Part shown: positions 51,701 to 63,200 of the stretch, piece by piece
How positions within the stretch are numbered: the first letter of the stretch is position 1
Layout of the letters: every line of letters begins with the position of its first letter
Assembly (NCBI GenBank): GCA_034620365.1
Contig: JAQGEQ010000270.1
Coordinates: 124,001 to 188,000, forward strand
DNA from: Pegea sp. RAD2-039
Lineage: Eukaryota; Chordata; Thaliacea; Salpida; Salpidae
Direction: 5' to 3'
DNA: 64,000 nucleotides
Position numbers and translations under genes: made by a program
The notes under the pieces: model-generated
Database searches by the model: none
Told to the model about the DNA's origin: nothing
The model's input: only the letters and a program-made list of their open reading frames with translations

Positions 51701-51975
51701 AGCTTCGAGGTAATTATGGTTTAGAATATTCGAGAAACTAGGCATCTGATGTAGAATTATTTTATGTTTTAGTGTTCACAAAGCTGAACGTGCAGCAGCT
51801 ACTCATGCTTTAAAAACTCGTAAGTTTTGTTTCAAATTGAACTATTCTTTCAACTAATATCCATTATTTTGTAGATGAGTTTCCTCAGCTTCACTGGCAG
51901 AGAAAATATGTTCAAAAGGTTCATGCTGTGAAAAAAGGAAAAGAAAAGAAAGATGAAAAACTTGGAAAGTTGTAA
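45711..51975 (+). CDS. DROSHA: Drosha, nuclear ribonuclease III
   Basis: Drosha, with its partner DGCR8/Pasha, crops primary microRNA transcripts in the nucleus. Exon ends: 45711-46342, 46907-46957, 47089-47124, 47209-47364, 47419-47478, 47532-47596, 47647-47678, 47802-47859, 47910-48027, 48075-48251, 48304-48440, 48495-48631, 48685-48803, 48865-49006, 49055-49159, 49209-49399, 49447-49569, 49617-49739, 49791-49860, 49968-50089, 50141-50378, 50429-50531, 50579-50700, 50749-50909, 50963-51057, 51105-51209, 51259-51389, 51441-51558, 51622-51709, 51773-51819, 51875-51975; 1320 residues against 1374 in human. Residues 1-210 are Pro- then Arg/Ser-rich. Zinc-ligand candidates Cys475, Cys477 and His488 keep the human spacing. 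[10 protein letters not shown] occurs in both RNase III domains (near residues 915 and 1096), and [10 protein letters not shown] and [12 protein letters not shown] supply further active-site acids. A dsRBD covers about residues 1240-1290. Exons 2, 3 and 7-9 are less certain; exon 3 uses an AAGGAAG acceptor because the nearer AG gives a stop. Confidence 0.95.
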
Positions 51976-52071
51976 TAATTTCATATTAACAGTCTCATTA
52001 TAATAATTTAATTCAGTATGAGATTAAATACTAGATGTCTGTCAATACTTGCTGTACAAAAATAGTTACAT

Positions 52072-52077
52072 AATAAA
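52072..52077 (+). terminator. Polyadenylation signal of DROSHA
   Basis: AATAAA about 97 bases after the DROSHA stop codon, the first canonical hexamer downstream. Position and sequence fit a 3' end signal; AT-rich background limits certainty. Confidence 0.5.
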
Positions 52078-54516
52078 CCACCATGGTCAAATTATCTGCT
52101 TAAATGATGTCACTGTCTACACTTAACTCGAAAATTTACCACAAAATCATCAATATTCAATGTTTAGAATGATTATTTAATTTAGAAAAAACATTTCTTT
52201 TGTCTTTACAAAGCAAAACTTATAAATCAGATATTTTAATTACTTTAAATTTTATGAATATAATCATTGAAGCAAATATTTTACAATCTTCATTAGCATC
52301 AGATTTATCTCATTAATTTTAAAGTGATGATTTTTATTAAAAAAATAGAAGGACCTTTCTATAAAAAAATTATAGCTCTTTTTTTTGAAATTTAAAATAT
52401 TTTAGTTGATTAGATCAAAATTCTAAACTATTCAAGGTTCAAAACAAAAACTTTTTATCAAAATATATGAATGAAGCTGTTTTATAAAATACACCTAATA
52501 TTTTTATTTAAAAGATCAATGATTAGCTCATAATATTTCATCATAAAAACTCTATGGAACCTCTTACTACATGGTAATGGTATATATAAGAATATGATAT
52601 GTTGGTATATATCAAATAAATTGTGATGTAGCTGATATAAAAATGATTTGGACCACTAGTTATAGTGATAAAACAAGCAAATAAAAAAATTATAATTTCG
52701 ATTATCTTTATTTTAAATAATAGTATCGAAGCTACTAAAATAAGATAACTTTTTTGAAATTTCAACGCTTGTCATGGTTTGTGATCATTCACTTAAAAAT
52801 TCCACATAAACGAAAGTTTTAAATCGAGCTCTGATATTATTGCTGCTTAGTCACAAACATCCTATTTATAAGAGTTTAGCATTCTATTGATTTTTCAATA
52901 GACTAACTCTATTTAAAAAACATTTTTCAATGAAAATTTGTATGGTTTGATATGTGACTAGAATTTATATCATATTTGATTTATACATTTGTTGTTTGAT
53001 TAAAATTTGAAGCTTTTTAAAGCATCCGCAAAAAGCATAAACGTTTATTGTAATGAAATACAAAATTATTAAATTATGATTGATTCAAACTCAGTTTACA
53101 ATAAACTAATATAAAAAAGTTAACAAATATAAATGGAAATAGAAATATGCTGAAAATAAGATATAGAAGCTACTCTACATCTACTAGCATTTTATATAAA
53201 ATCTCAAGCATGTTTTTAAAACATTAATGTATTTGTAACTGAAAAAATAATCTTCTTCAAACGGTAACTAAAGAATGATGCTTTATAGATAACCACTAGA
53301 AAGCCGTAAAAACATTGATACAGTATGTTGAATTGACAAGACATTTAAGTCCAAACGATTTGATAGTTTAAAAGTTGATTCTTAGATTCAATGATCAATT
53401 CTAATCGTAAACTTGTATAGCTTACGCTAAACGTTTACAAAATTATTTGTGATTGAAAATAAAAGAAACTTCTTAAAGTAAAATACTAATTAGTTCTTTG
53501 TACGTTCAAACTAACACAACGCATAAACAGAAAAAGAAATAATATTGCCAATATTAATTCAACATTCAAAGTATGCGTTAAATGTTAAGTGAAATTAACT
53601 GTAGAAAATACTCCGAGAATGTAATTGAACCAAGCATTTAGAAGTTGTAGAAAACTCTTGTAATATTTATCTATATCTTCTCTTTCCTCCTTTAATTTTA
53701 AATTAGAACCGGAAAAGATTATACGACAAAAGCGCCCTAGTTTTCCTTAATTTATCATCTTTAAACTTGAGTAAATTTTCTCCTTACCTACTATTCTATA
53801 GAATCTTCACGTCTCTATCGCTTTTTTTCAAATAATATTTCTTTCAGTAGATTAATATTTCTTTCAGTTGGCAAAATAAACCGGAACAGAACATTTGCTT
53901 GATGATTACTCAAGATTAAAGTAGATAATTTTCTATGAAAGCAATAGAACAAGAAAAAGAACTAAGTAACTTAAAATTATAATATTTTTTGTTTTGAGTA
54001 TATTCAAAGGCAGTCATATCATGAAATTAGGTTATAGCATGACATGTTTGATGACGGTCAACAGGTAAGAAGTTTTAAAAGTCTCAAAAATTGACTAAAA
54101 TTGACTTTAACCTTTCAAAGTTTTCAGTTTTTCAGTTTATATAAGAAACGTGCTTTAAGGTGATCAGCACAATCATAGCTTCGAAAATTTCACGTAATCA
54201 ACAAAAGTGTGATAACTATTGTCATTCTAGTCACTTTTGATATAAAGTCAATCTTTCAGAAAACAAACTAAAAGTTAAAGAAATTTTTTGAAGAATTAGT
54301 TTAAAGTCAAAATCCTTTTTAAGAATTGAACGTTTTTATTAGAAGTCGTTTTCTTAAAAGAAATAGTAAAGACTAAATACATTTTTGTAATTATGTAGTT
54401 TGTTCTATTTAGTTAAAATCAGTTTTACTTCCTTTCGGTGTCGCTGTTGAGTAGTAGATAAAATTTCAGAAGTATTAATCCAGTTGAAAACGAAATGCGA
54501 CACTGGTTACGCGTAA

Positions 54517-54549
54517 GCAGGTCGCTTATTAGTAAGCGATGAGTACTGC
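54517..54549. repeat. GC-richer inverted repeat (hairpin)
   Basis: TCGCTTA (54522-54528) and TAAGCGA (54533-54539) form a perfect seven-base stem with a TTAG loop. Outer arms GCAG (54517-54520) and CTGC (54546-54549) could extend it with bulges. It is not a tRNA. Possible roles include a small structured RNA or a remnant of a mobile element. Confidence 0.35.
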
Positions 54550-57213
54550 CGGTAAAATGGTTTTCGTTTTTTTTCCCACGAACATAGAATAGTTTGATAA
54601 TTTAGTTTTAAAGATGTAAGGCAGTTGTTTTGTGAAAAGTATAAGAAAGATAAATATTTACTTTATATTTAAGTTCAGACAAATAGACGTTAGACTTACA
54701 ATCAATTATATATGTTTCATTTTATCATCACCTTAAAGCAGTAATCTACACTTTAATAACTGTAATTAAGATTACTTTTTGTAAAGAATATTGATATATA
54801 AATTGTCAATTCACTTTTAATAATGCATCTAAACTTTTAATGTTGTATTTACTATAGAAATTTTTATCAAATAGTATTTACATTCTATATTTAGCGGCAA
54901 ATTATGCTTATTAGCTATGACGTCACTCCACGTTTGATGGTTTTATTTGTTTTAAATAAATTTGTGAAGATTTAAGCTATAGTGCGTCTATAGCAACTAA
55001 AGCTATTTAATTTAGACAAACTATTTATGTTATTAGTTTGTTTCTTAAAGTTTAGCAGCTAAGAAATGCTGTTTTTTTTTATTTTTAGTGATCAATTTTT
55101 CTTTAAAATATTTCAAAGCAAGATTTTCATAAAATAAATTTCTAAATAAAATTTTTTTACAATAAATGCTAATAAGTTATTTTTTAGATTGATAACTAAT
55201 TTATTAGTTTCTACTACATAATAATTGATAAACTGTTTGTTCTACTAATAAAAATAATTTTTCAGAAATAAAATTTCTTAATTCTTAAGAATATTATTGA
55301 ATTCTTTGAAAAATTTATTAATGATTTATTTTATTTTTAGTTTTTAAATTAAATTGTTTAAACAGCTATTGATATTAAAATTTTTATTTTCTTATTAAGT
55401 ACTTTCCAATTTCTATTTGAAATTAAAAAGTATTTCTATAATTATTTTAACTTTTTTAGTGAAATAAAGTCAAAAGACTTGATAGAATTTTTTTAATTCC
55501 TATAATTAAAAAAAAACTTTGATCTTAATAAAGTTAAAATATAACAATTATAACAATAGTAGTTTAAAACACCATAACTAAACTTTAATCGCAGCAAGCT
55601 TAATTTATAAATGAAGTAGATAATATTATCTCAAAATTTTCTAAATAATTTCATTATTTTTTATAAATTAAGCTTATTAAATGTATTATAATACCATTCA
55701 ATTATTTGTTAAATCTATCACAAAATATGGCTCAATAATTTATTTTTTGTTTTAACTTATCTTGTATTCTTTAAAGTAATAGGAATATACACATTAAAAA
55801 AGTGTTTATAAAAATATGTTGATTTTCTACTAAGAATATATTTTTATTCTATGAATAATATTTGTAAATGTTTATAAAAGTTGAAAACAAGTTTTCAGTT
55901 CATTTAATAATGTTTCTCCTTAATTATATTTCATAGCCATTTATGTTAACTAGTTTTTGTAGTTTGTTCACTTAAGTATTATTATGAATAAAGTAGCAGA
56001 TTTAGATATTTAATTGTTTTATGCTAAGATCTGAAAATGGTTTATTGCTTAGCTTACTTTAATATTAGTTACTATTTAATCTTATGGTTGTTAGTAAATT
56101 TATGATAATAACTTATATTAAGGATATTTTCTGTAATTGACAATTTTATAAATTTATTTTATTTATTTAATTTGAAGTTATAAAAATGGTTTTTTGTACT
56201 TATAGGATATTATAAATGTAAATCAAGAATGGCAATGATTGCTTTTGTTTAAAACATTATATTATTGCATTTTTTATACATATATCTAAAATGTCACCAG
56301 TAATAATAACTTTCTTGCCTTCATTGCTTTATAGATTAATTTTTTAATGAAATGAAACTAGATTTTGTAATTCCTGTAATATAGACTTCCAAATGTATTT
56401 TTTGAAAGTATAACATTGGTAACTATTAAGTTATTAAGAAGGCTGTTAAAGATTGTATCTATTGCATGTTTGTGGTTTCTTTAAAAGGCTATAAATTTAT
56501 AAAATTGATCTGTTGTATTGAATGAATATCAGAACTTAAATAAACTTTGTTGATTAGCATTTTTTAATCATAACTTGATAAATTTTATAACTATTTATAA
56601 ATGCATTTAACATTTACTTTTTATCATCATATAGCTAAATAAATTATTTACGTTTTTTAGGTGCTATTATTTATTAACAATGAAATTGTAGGTAGATAAA
56701 GCTTAATGTTATATTTTAGAAACCAAACAAAATTTAGTTTATGATCAAAGTTTAATTGTTGTATTTAAAAACATTACTTAATGAAAATTCTGAAATTTTG
56801 TAGTTTCATAAACATTAAAAAGTATTTGCTACATTTTATTTACATCAGAATTTTATTTTGTTGTTTAGTTGAATAGAAAAAAATGAAATTTTAATTTACT
56901 TTTCTTTAATTTTTACTGGAATTTAATTTATAATTTTTTAGCATATTAGAAATGATGCTATAGTTAGATTGATAATTGAAGTTTCTTGAAAAGTTTTTAC
57001 TTGATGTTGTATTCTAGACAGTTTAGTTAAGAATTTGAAACCCAGACTTTTAAAGTGTTAATTTCTGTGGTCCATCAGTTTTTAATTTTACTCCTAGAAT
57101 TATGACTCATGTTACTGGTTTTGACTATTTGTTGAAAAGTTCAATTACTTACAGTTGTAACTTAACTTTTTTTCAAAATTCCTTTTTAATATTAAACTCA
57201 TAAATCTCATTTT

Positions 57214-57215
57214 AG
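57214..57215 (+). other. Possible 5' UTR splice acceptor of EXT1
   Basis: A T-rich stretch ending CATTTTAG lies 79 bases before the EXT1 ATG, suggesting that the first coding exon starts at 57216 after a 5' UTR intron. No donor was identified. Confidence 0.35.
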
Positions 57216-57294
57216 GTTTCTATCTAGCGTGTCAGCACTGAAATTAGGGATATAGTCAGGGATAAAGCAAATGTTGTTTATAGATGTGTTATAA

Positions 57295-60200
57295 ATGCAG
57301 GCAACCAAAAGATATGGCCTGGTTTTAGCAATCATTATCTGCTCTTTCTTACTTTATGGTGGAATTCACTGGATATATCAATTAGACGAGCATCATGATG
57401 CACAGAGTAGTTTTTTTCATGAAGCCAAGAGGGAAACGTATAGAGTTAAGAAAGGAACTCATGCAGATCATGTGTTGCGACAGTTACGTGATTTTACTGA
57501 AGATGATATAGTAGAAGCTACTAGTGAAGAAGTAACATCACCATCAGAAAGAAGAGATGCAAGAAAACGGATTTACAAGAACAGAAAGTGTAGGATGGAA
57601 ACCTGTTTCGATTTCTCGCTTTGTCAGCAATATGGCTTTCGTATTTATGTATACCCGGACACTGAGGAAAAAATGTCAAATAATTACAGAAATATCCTAA
57701 CCGCTCTTCGCGGGTCTCATTACTACACTGATAATCCTCAAGAAGCTTGTTTATTTGTGTTAGCATATGATACCTTAGATAGAGATCCTTTGTCAGCTGA
57801 TTACATTCATAATCTTGATTCGAAAATTTTACGTTTGAAATATTGGAATAATGGTAGAAATCACGTCGTATTCAACTTGTATTCCGGCACTTACCCCAAG
57901 TATCTAGAAGATCTTGGTTTCAATTTAGGTGAAGCAATTATAGCAAAAGCAAGTTTTAGTGACAACTATTATCGAGTTGGCTTCGACGTGTCGTTACCGT
58001 TATTTTCCAAATCTCACCCTCTAAAGAAAGGCGATGTAGGGTTTGTGAAATCAAATTATTTTCCTCCAAGAAGAAAATATCTGATGTCATTCAAAGGAAA
58101 AAGGTGAGATGAACTTTGCAGTAAACTAATTACTTCAATCAATAAATTTGTCATCTTGCCTCTTGTTGTTCAACTGACTTCAAAAAGTTTTTACAAATTT
58201 AGCCTCAATTTAAAACTATTTTATTTTTAGTTGTAATTTATATTTATTTAGATAAAAATAAATCAAATATTTGTACAATCTTTAAAAAAAACTGATAAAT
58301 ATTTAATCTTTCATATACAGATTGTATCCGTTGTAAAACTAGTAACTTTATTTAGAAAATATATTCTGAAAGTTTACTATCGATAAAAAAACTGGTTTTT
58401 AGATATACTTATGGAATTGGTTCTGCAACCCGTAATTCGTTGTTTCATATTCATAATGGTGATGACATCATTATGCTGACCACTTGTAAACATGGTAAAC
58501 ACTGGGAACAGTACAAAGACCAAAGATGCGAAATTGACAATGAAGAATACGATAAGTAATAAAAACCTTTTCATGTCATTCTTTCTAAATGCTTTTCATC
58601 TATTTATTACTGATATTTTTACAGTTAGTAGTTTTTAATCTAAATATCTTCTTGTTTAGTTGGATAAGAAATAGACTTGAAAGATTTTATCAATTTTTCA
58701 ATCACCTTGCTCTGCGTCGCTGGTTTTTTCAAAATATATTTTTTTCGAAAATTTTAATCAATTAATTTCATGTTGAAATTCAACTAACTATTTCTTCTTT
58801 ACTCTTCTTCAACAAACTCTAATTAAAGTCAATTTGGTTGTTTAACAGATGGGACTACCAATCTTTATTACACAACTCATCATTCTGTTTAACACCTCGA
58901 GGTAGACGGTTAGGAAGTTTTCGATTTTTGGAATCTTTACAAGCTGGATGTATTCCTGTGGTTCTTGCAAATGGTTGGATGTTGCCATTTGCAGAAGTCA
59001 TTGATTGGAAGACAGCTGCTTTGGGGTGGGAAGAACGACTGTTGTTACAAGTTAGTTGATGAAATGATATTCATCGAGATTGAATTATTTAAAATAGCAG
59101 TTTGTAATTACTTAGTAATCTGCTTGTAAAAACAGAGGATTAATTATAAGATTTTGTATTCTAGTAATTACTACTTACATTTAGTTTTTACATGCTTCAA
59201 TTTATATGAGCTTCTAACATTCAATTTAGATCTTAAAAATAGTCTCTTTAAGACTTTTACAAACTAATTTCTTCACTTCGTTTACTATCAAGCTTTTGTC
59301 ACTTTTTACGAATGAACTTGGCAATATATCGAATTTTACACTCTTAAGAATTTTCAAGTATCTTTTTGAAATATAATGAAACATACTTGAGGCACTATTC
59401 AATCTCACTACTTCTACATGACTCCCTGTACTTAGTATCTTCTGTTTATAATCAAATGCTGCTTACTACTTATCAACAAATTTTTATTTTCTACATCGAA
59501 TAATTTCTCCAGGTTCCTTCTGTTATTCGTGAAATTAGTGATGATCAAATACTAAGTATGCAACAACAGAGTCAGTTCTTATGGGAGAGATACTTCGCCT
59601 CTGTTGAAGTAATCTTACAAACTTCATTTCAGGTTAGTTCAAATTTTCACGATTGAAAATCTTTTAACTTGAAAATTGATTCTGAAAGTAGTTTTTATGG
59701 CTTTGATTAGGTTGAAAGTGAGTAAGAGATATTTCCAACTAAATAAACAATTATTGTGAGAAGCGTTAGTCAATTAAGTGTCGAAACCCTGAACCTCTCA
59801 AATACTACAATGAATATTTTCCACTTTTATTTCACCAACTTCTTAGTTATGTTTCAACAGACTATTTGAATACTCTTAAAAAGCTATGATGTATTTTTAA
59901 TAGTTTTTAACCAGTAGTGTCGTGGTCTTTTTTTAGAAATTATGTTAACCACTTTATTATAGCTTTAGTAAAAAAGGATCTCATTGACTGTCCTTATAGA
60001 TTGATTACAGCTTTCAATACAGTCGACTCTTTGTTGGGTAGTAACAAAACTTTACTTGTTAATGAGCTGGTGTTGAAACAAATTTCTTTTTGCATCATTA
60101 ACAACCAAATATTTGTTGGATACAAACAATTGAATGTTTCAATATTTTAATCTGTTTATTTGTTTTTCAGATAATTCAAGATCGGATTTTTAAAGAACAT

Positions 60201-63200
60201 TCACGAGATCTGATTGTATGGAACAACCAACCTGGGTCACTCTTTCATCTTCCAAACTACAGCTTTTCACTACAAAGATATCCTTCATACAACAGTCTCA
60301 TTGGTTTGTTGTCATATTTGTTGTTTACTTTTCAACCAAATAATTAAAAATATTGGAATTTGGTAAACTAATCATAAATCACTTTTAGCTAATTGCTGAT
60401 CGGCTAATGATTGCTCACTAGCTAACTATTAATCAGTTTCCTATTATTTTCTTTTTGGTCTAGATTACTAATTCCATAATTTCTTTTTCTGCTTCTTATT
60501 TCTCTACATCAACTCTTCACTTTTCTTTATTCTCTGTTTATTTTTCTTCAGTTAAAACTATTTTCTTTGTACCCCACACACCTTTAAACTATTATATTAC
60601 ATCAAAAGTAATCACAAGGATTATTTATTGAGTAAATTTCATTTTTTGATTCTCTTTTACCTATAAAACATCTGACTTTTCTCCTTCATTTTTTATTCGA
60701 GTCTTAACATTCATCTTTTAAGAGCTTTTCACTCAAAAATTGTTGCTTTTAATCTGATCAATCTGCAGATGATATCTTAAATCTAACAGAAGATAAATAA
60801 TAGATTATTTGATTGTTATCTTTTTGATAATCTCTTGTTTTTTTAGCACTAGACAAAAATATATACAGACTATGACATAATTGATCACATATAAGTCTGA
60901 GATTTTAAAGTGTTTATATTAAGCCATTTATATTTCCAACTAGACACCTAAGATGAATATTTCAATTGAATCATACTTTATAAACTTCAACGTCAGCTTC
61001 ATATTTCCAATTGAAAGTTCAACAAACTTTATTTAAATATCCCATCTGATGTATATCTGTTGACTTTTTCATTCAGTATGTGAAAGTGAAGGAGAAAACG
61101 CTTGCTTATTTCAGTTAATCATTAAAACATTGATACCTTGTGTGTGTTACCATTAAACGAGAAACCACTTGGTTGTGATTTGTACAAATTTTTACACTTT
61201 CTTTTTCAATAATCTACCACACAATCAAATAAAGAGGTAATCTAATTATCAAGGTTATTTGTCAAACTTTATATATGATAGATTACATGACATGTGACCT
61301 ACTTGTTAATTTCTTATCATGATATTTGTAGGTATAGAAGCACCCAGAAAGTTTACAGCTGTCATCCAAGCCGTCTTACCTATCATTGGTTCTTCATCAC
61401 CTATAACTAAGCTCATCAAGACTTTAACTAAAACTGTTTCTTGTGAACAGGTTTGTTATTTGCTTTCATCTCGTCTTATCTCTTTAATTTTTGAGGTAAT
61501 TGAAAAGTGGTTTGAGACGTCTGAGTAGTTGGCTGCTTTCTTCATCAAAATAGTCTTGTTCCCTGAAATCAATGAGATGTTTTTCGTTTGTTTATTTACA
61601 TCTATCTTCATCTTTTATATTGAAATGATGAACATGGCGTAAGAGATGTTGCCAACAAATTTATTTTCTCTTCTAACTCATTACAAGTTTGTTAAAAATC
61701 CGGCGAATTTTTCGAAATCTGTAGATGATTGGTATCCTCTCTTCATCAACTCTTTCATGCAATCAGTGACTTTGTCAAATGTTTTTCTCCTCGTGACTTG
61801 TGTGTTCATTCATGCAGAAACTACCCACTTCTCGTCGCCATCTGATCACGTCTTTTGAACTTCGTTTCGAAGCTTGGTTGAGTTTGAAGTGATCTTTAAA
61901 ACTTTTGTGATGATAGAAGTTGACTTTTTAATAATTGTTGATTTTATGAAGTGAATTTGATGATTTGACTGCTTTTACCACCAAAATTGAGATGATTAAG
62001 AACTTTTTCTTTTAATCTCCAACGATTTGTCAAATTGCATTTACACGAACTCAACTATTTGAACTTTACTCTTTTCTACAAAATTGTTTTTAATTTTCTG
62101 AAACTTTTTATCAAACATATTTGTTTATTCAAAACTTTTGTAAACCTACCAACAGATTTTTTGCCTTCAAATACCAACAAATCTTTCGAAATCGGTCTGA
62201 TGGATTTAATCTTCATCATGATTAAATGCTTATAAGTTTTTATTAGATCAAATTTAAAGATAATCTTTATTATTAGATAATTTGTAGCTCAACAAGTTTG
62301 TTGCTAAATAAGATTTTTGATTCCTTCTTTTGATTTACTTTTAAATGATTTCTCAAGTATCTGCAATTTCAGCTGAATACAAAAAAAAAACGAATAAATA
62401 AAGCAGCAACCACATTACAAACCCCTTGCATTCCTTTCTTCAACATCTCTAACCTCGCTTATCTTCAACATTCTTCTACTTTTTTCTGACATTTTTCATC
62501 TTAATTAATTTTTTGTTGTTACTTGTCGGCGATTTAATTATCAAAAGTCAGTTGGTATCTGATAAAAGCACACTTGTTGCAACCACTCGCTCGATCGCTT
62601 CAAACTTTTGTTTGTTTTTCTCTGACGCGTTTCTCTATTTCTTTTCAAAATATTTTCGAATATGCACAGAATTCCAGCGAGTGACGCGAAGCCCTCAGCT
62701 TTTCCATCTCTCAAATCGATTTTCAAACTCACACCATCTATCATCTACTTTTAACTTTTCTCTTTTTTCAGATTGTTATTGTGTGGCATTGCATGAAGCC
62801 ACCTCCAGCACAATCGCGTCTTCTAGAACTCGTTGCTAAGGACAATATCCGAAACATACAGATCATTATCATTAATGATAATCCTAAGAAGATGAGCCGG
62901 AGATTCTACCCATTTGCACAGATCAAGCATGATGCAATCTTACATCTAGATGATGATGCGATGTTATGTGATCAAGAGGTTAGTCATCAACTTTCTCATC
63001 TTTTTTTTTACCTTCAATTTTTTCTTCATTTTTCAAAATGTCGACTTTCGCGCCTCAAACTCCATTTGTTCGAATATTTTTCTCTGAAAGTTGAAATAAA
63101 ACCCGATTATTTAGCTTCCATCAGACCTGTCCAGACACTAAAGTTCTTACTTGGCTACGCTTCGTTGCTTTCTTACATGTGGTTTCTCTTTACTGTGCAA

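Larger units (their letters stand above)
51976..57294. other. Intergenic region between DROSHA and EXT1
   Basis: About 5.3 kb of AT-rich DNA without a supported gene. It holds a CREB/ATF palindrome at 54918-54925, a GC-richer hairpin near 54517-54549 and a 16-base direct repeat at 53833-53848 and 53853-53868. The EXT1 promoter should lie towards the right end. Confidence 0.65.

Noticed and set aside
51560..51745. 61-codon minus-strand frame near the DROSHA dsRBD
   Set aside because: The plus strand encodes conserved dsRBD residues (exon 51622-51709) in the same place, so the antisense frame is a shadow.
61646..61858. 70-codon open frame in an EXT1 intron
   Set aside because: EXT1 homology runs directly from exon 61332-61450 to exon 62772-62978 with no missing residues.
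62513..62839. Overlapping plus and minus frames before EXT1 exon 7
   Set aside because: Both are non-conserved, and the conserved coding part begins only at 62772 after a clear TTTTTTCAG acceptor.
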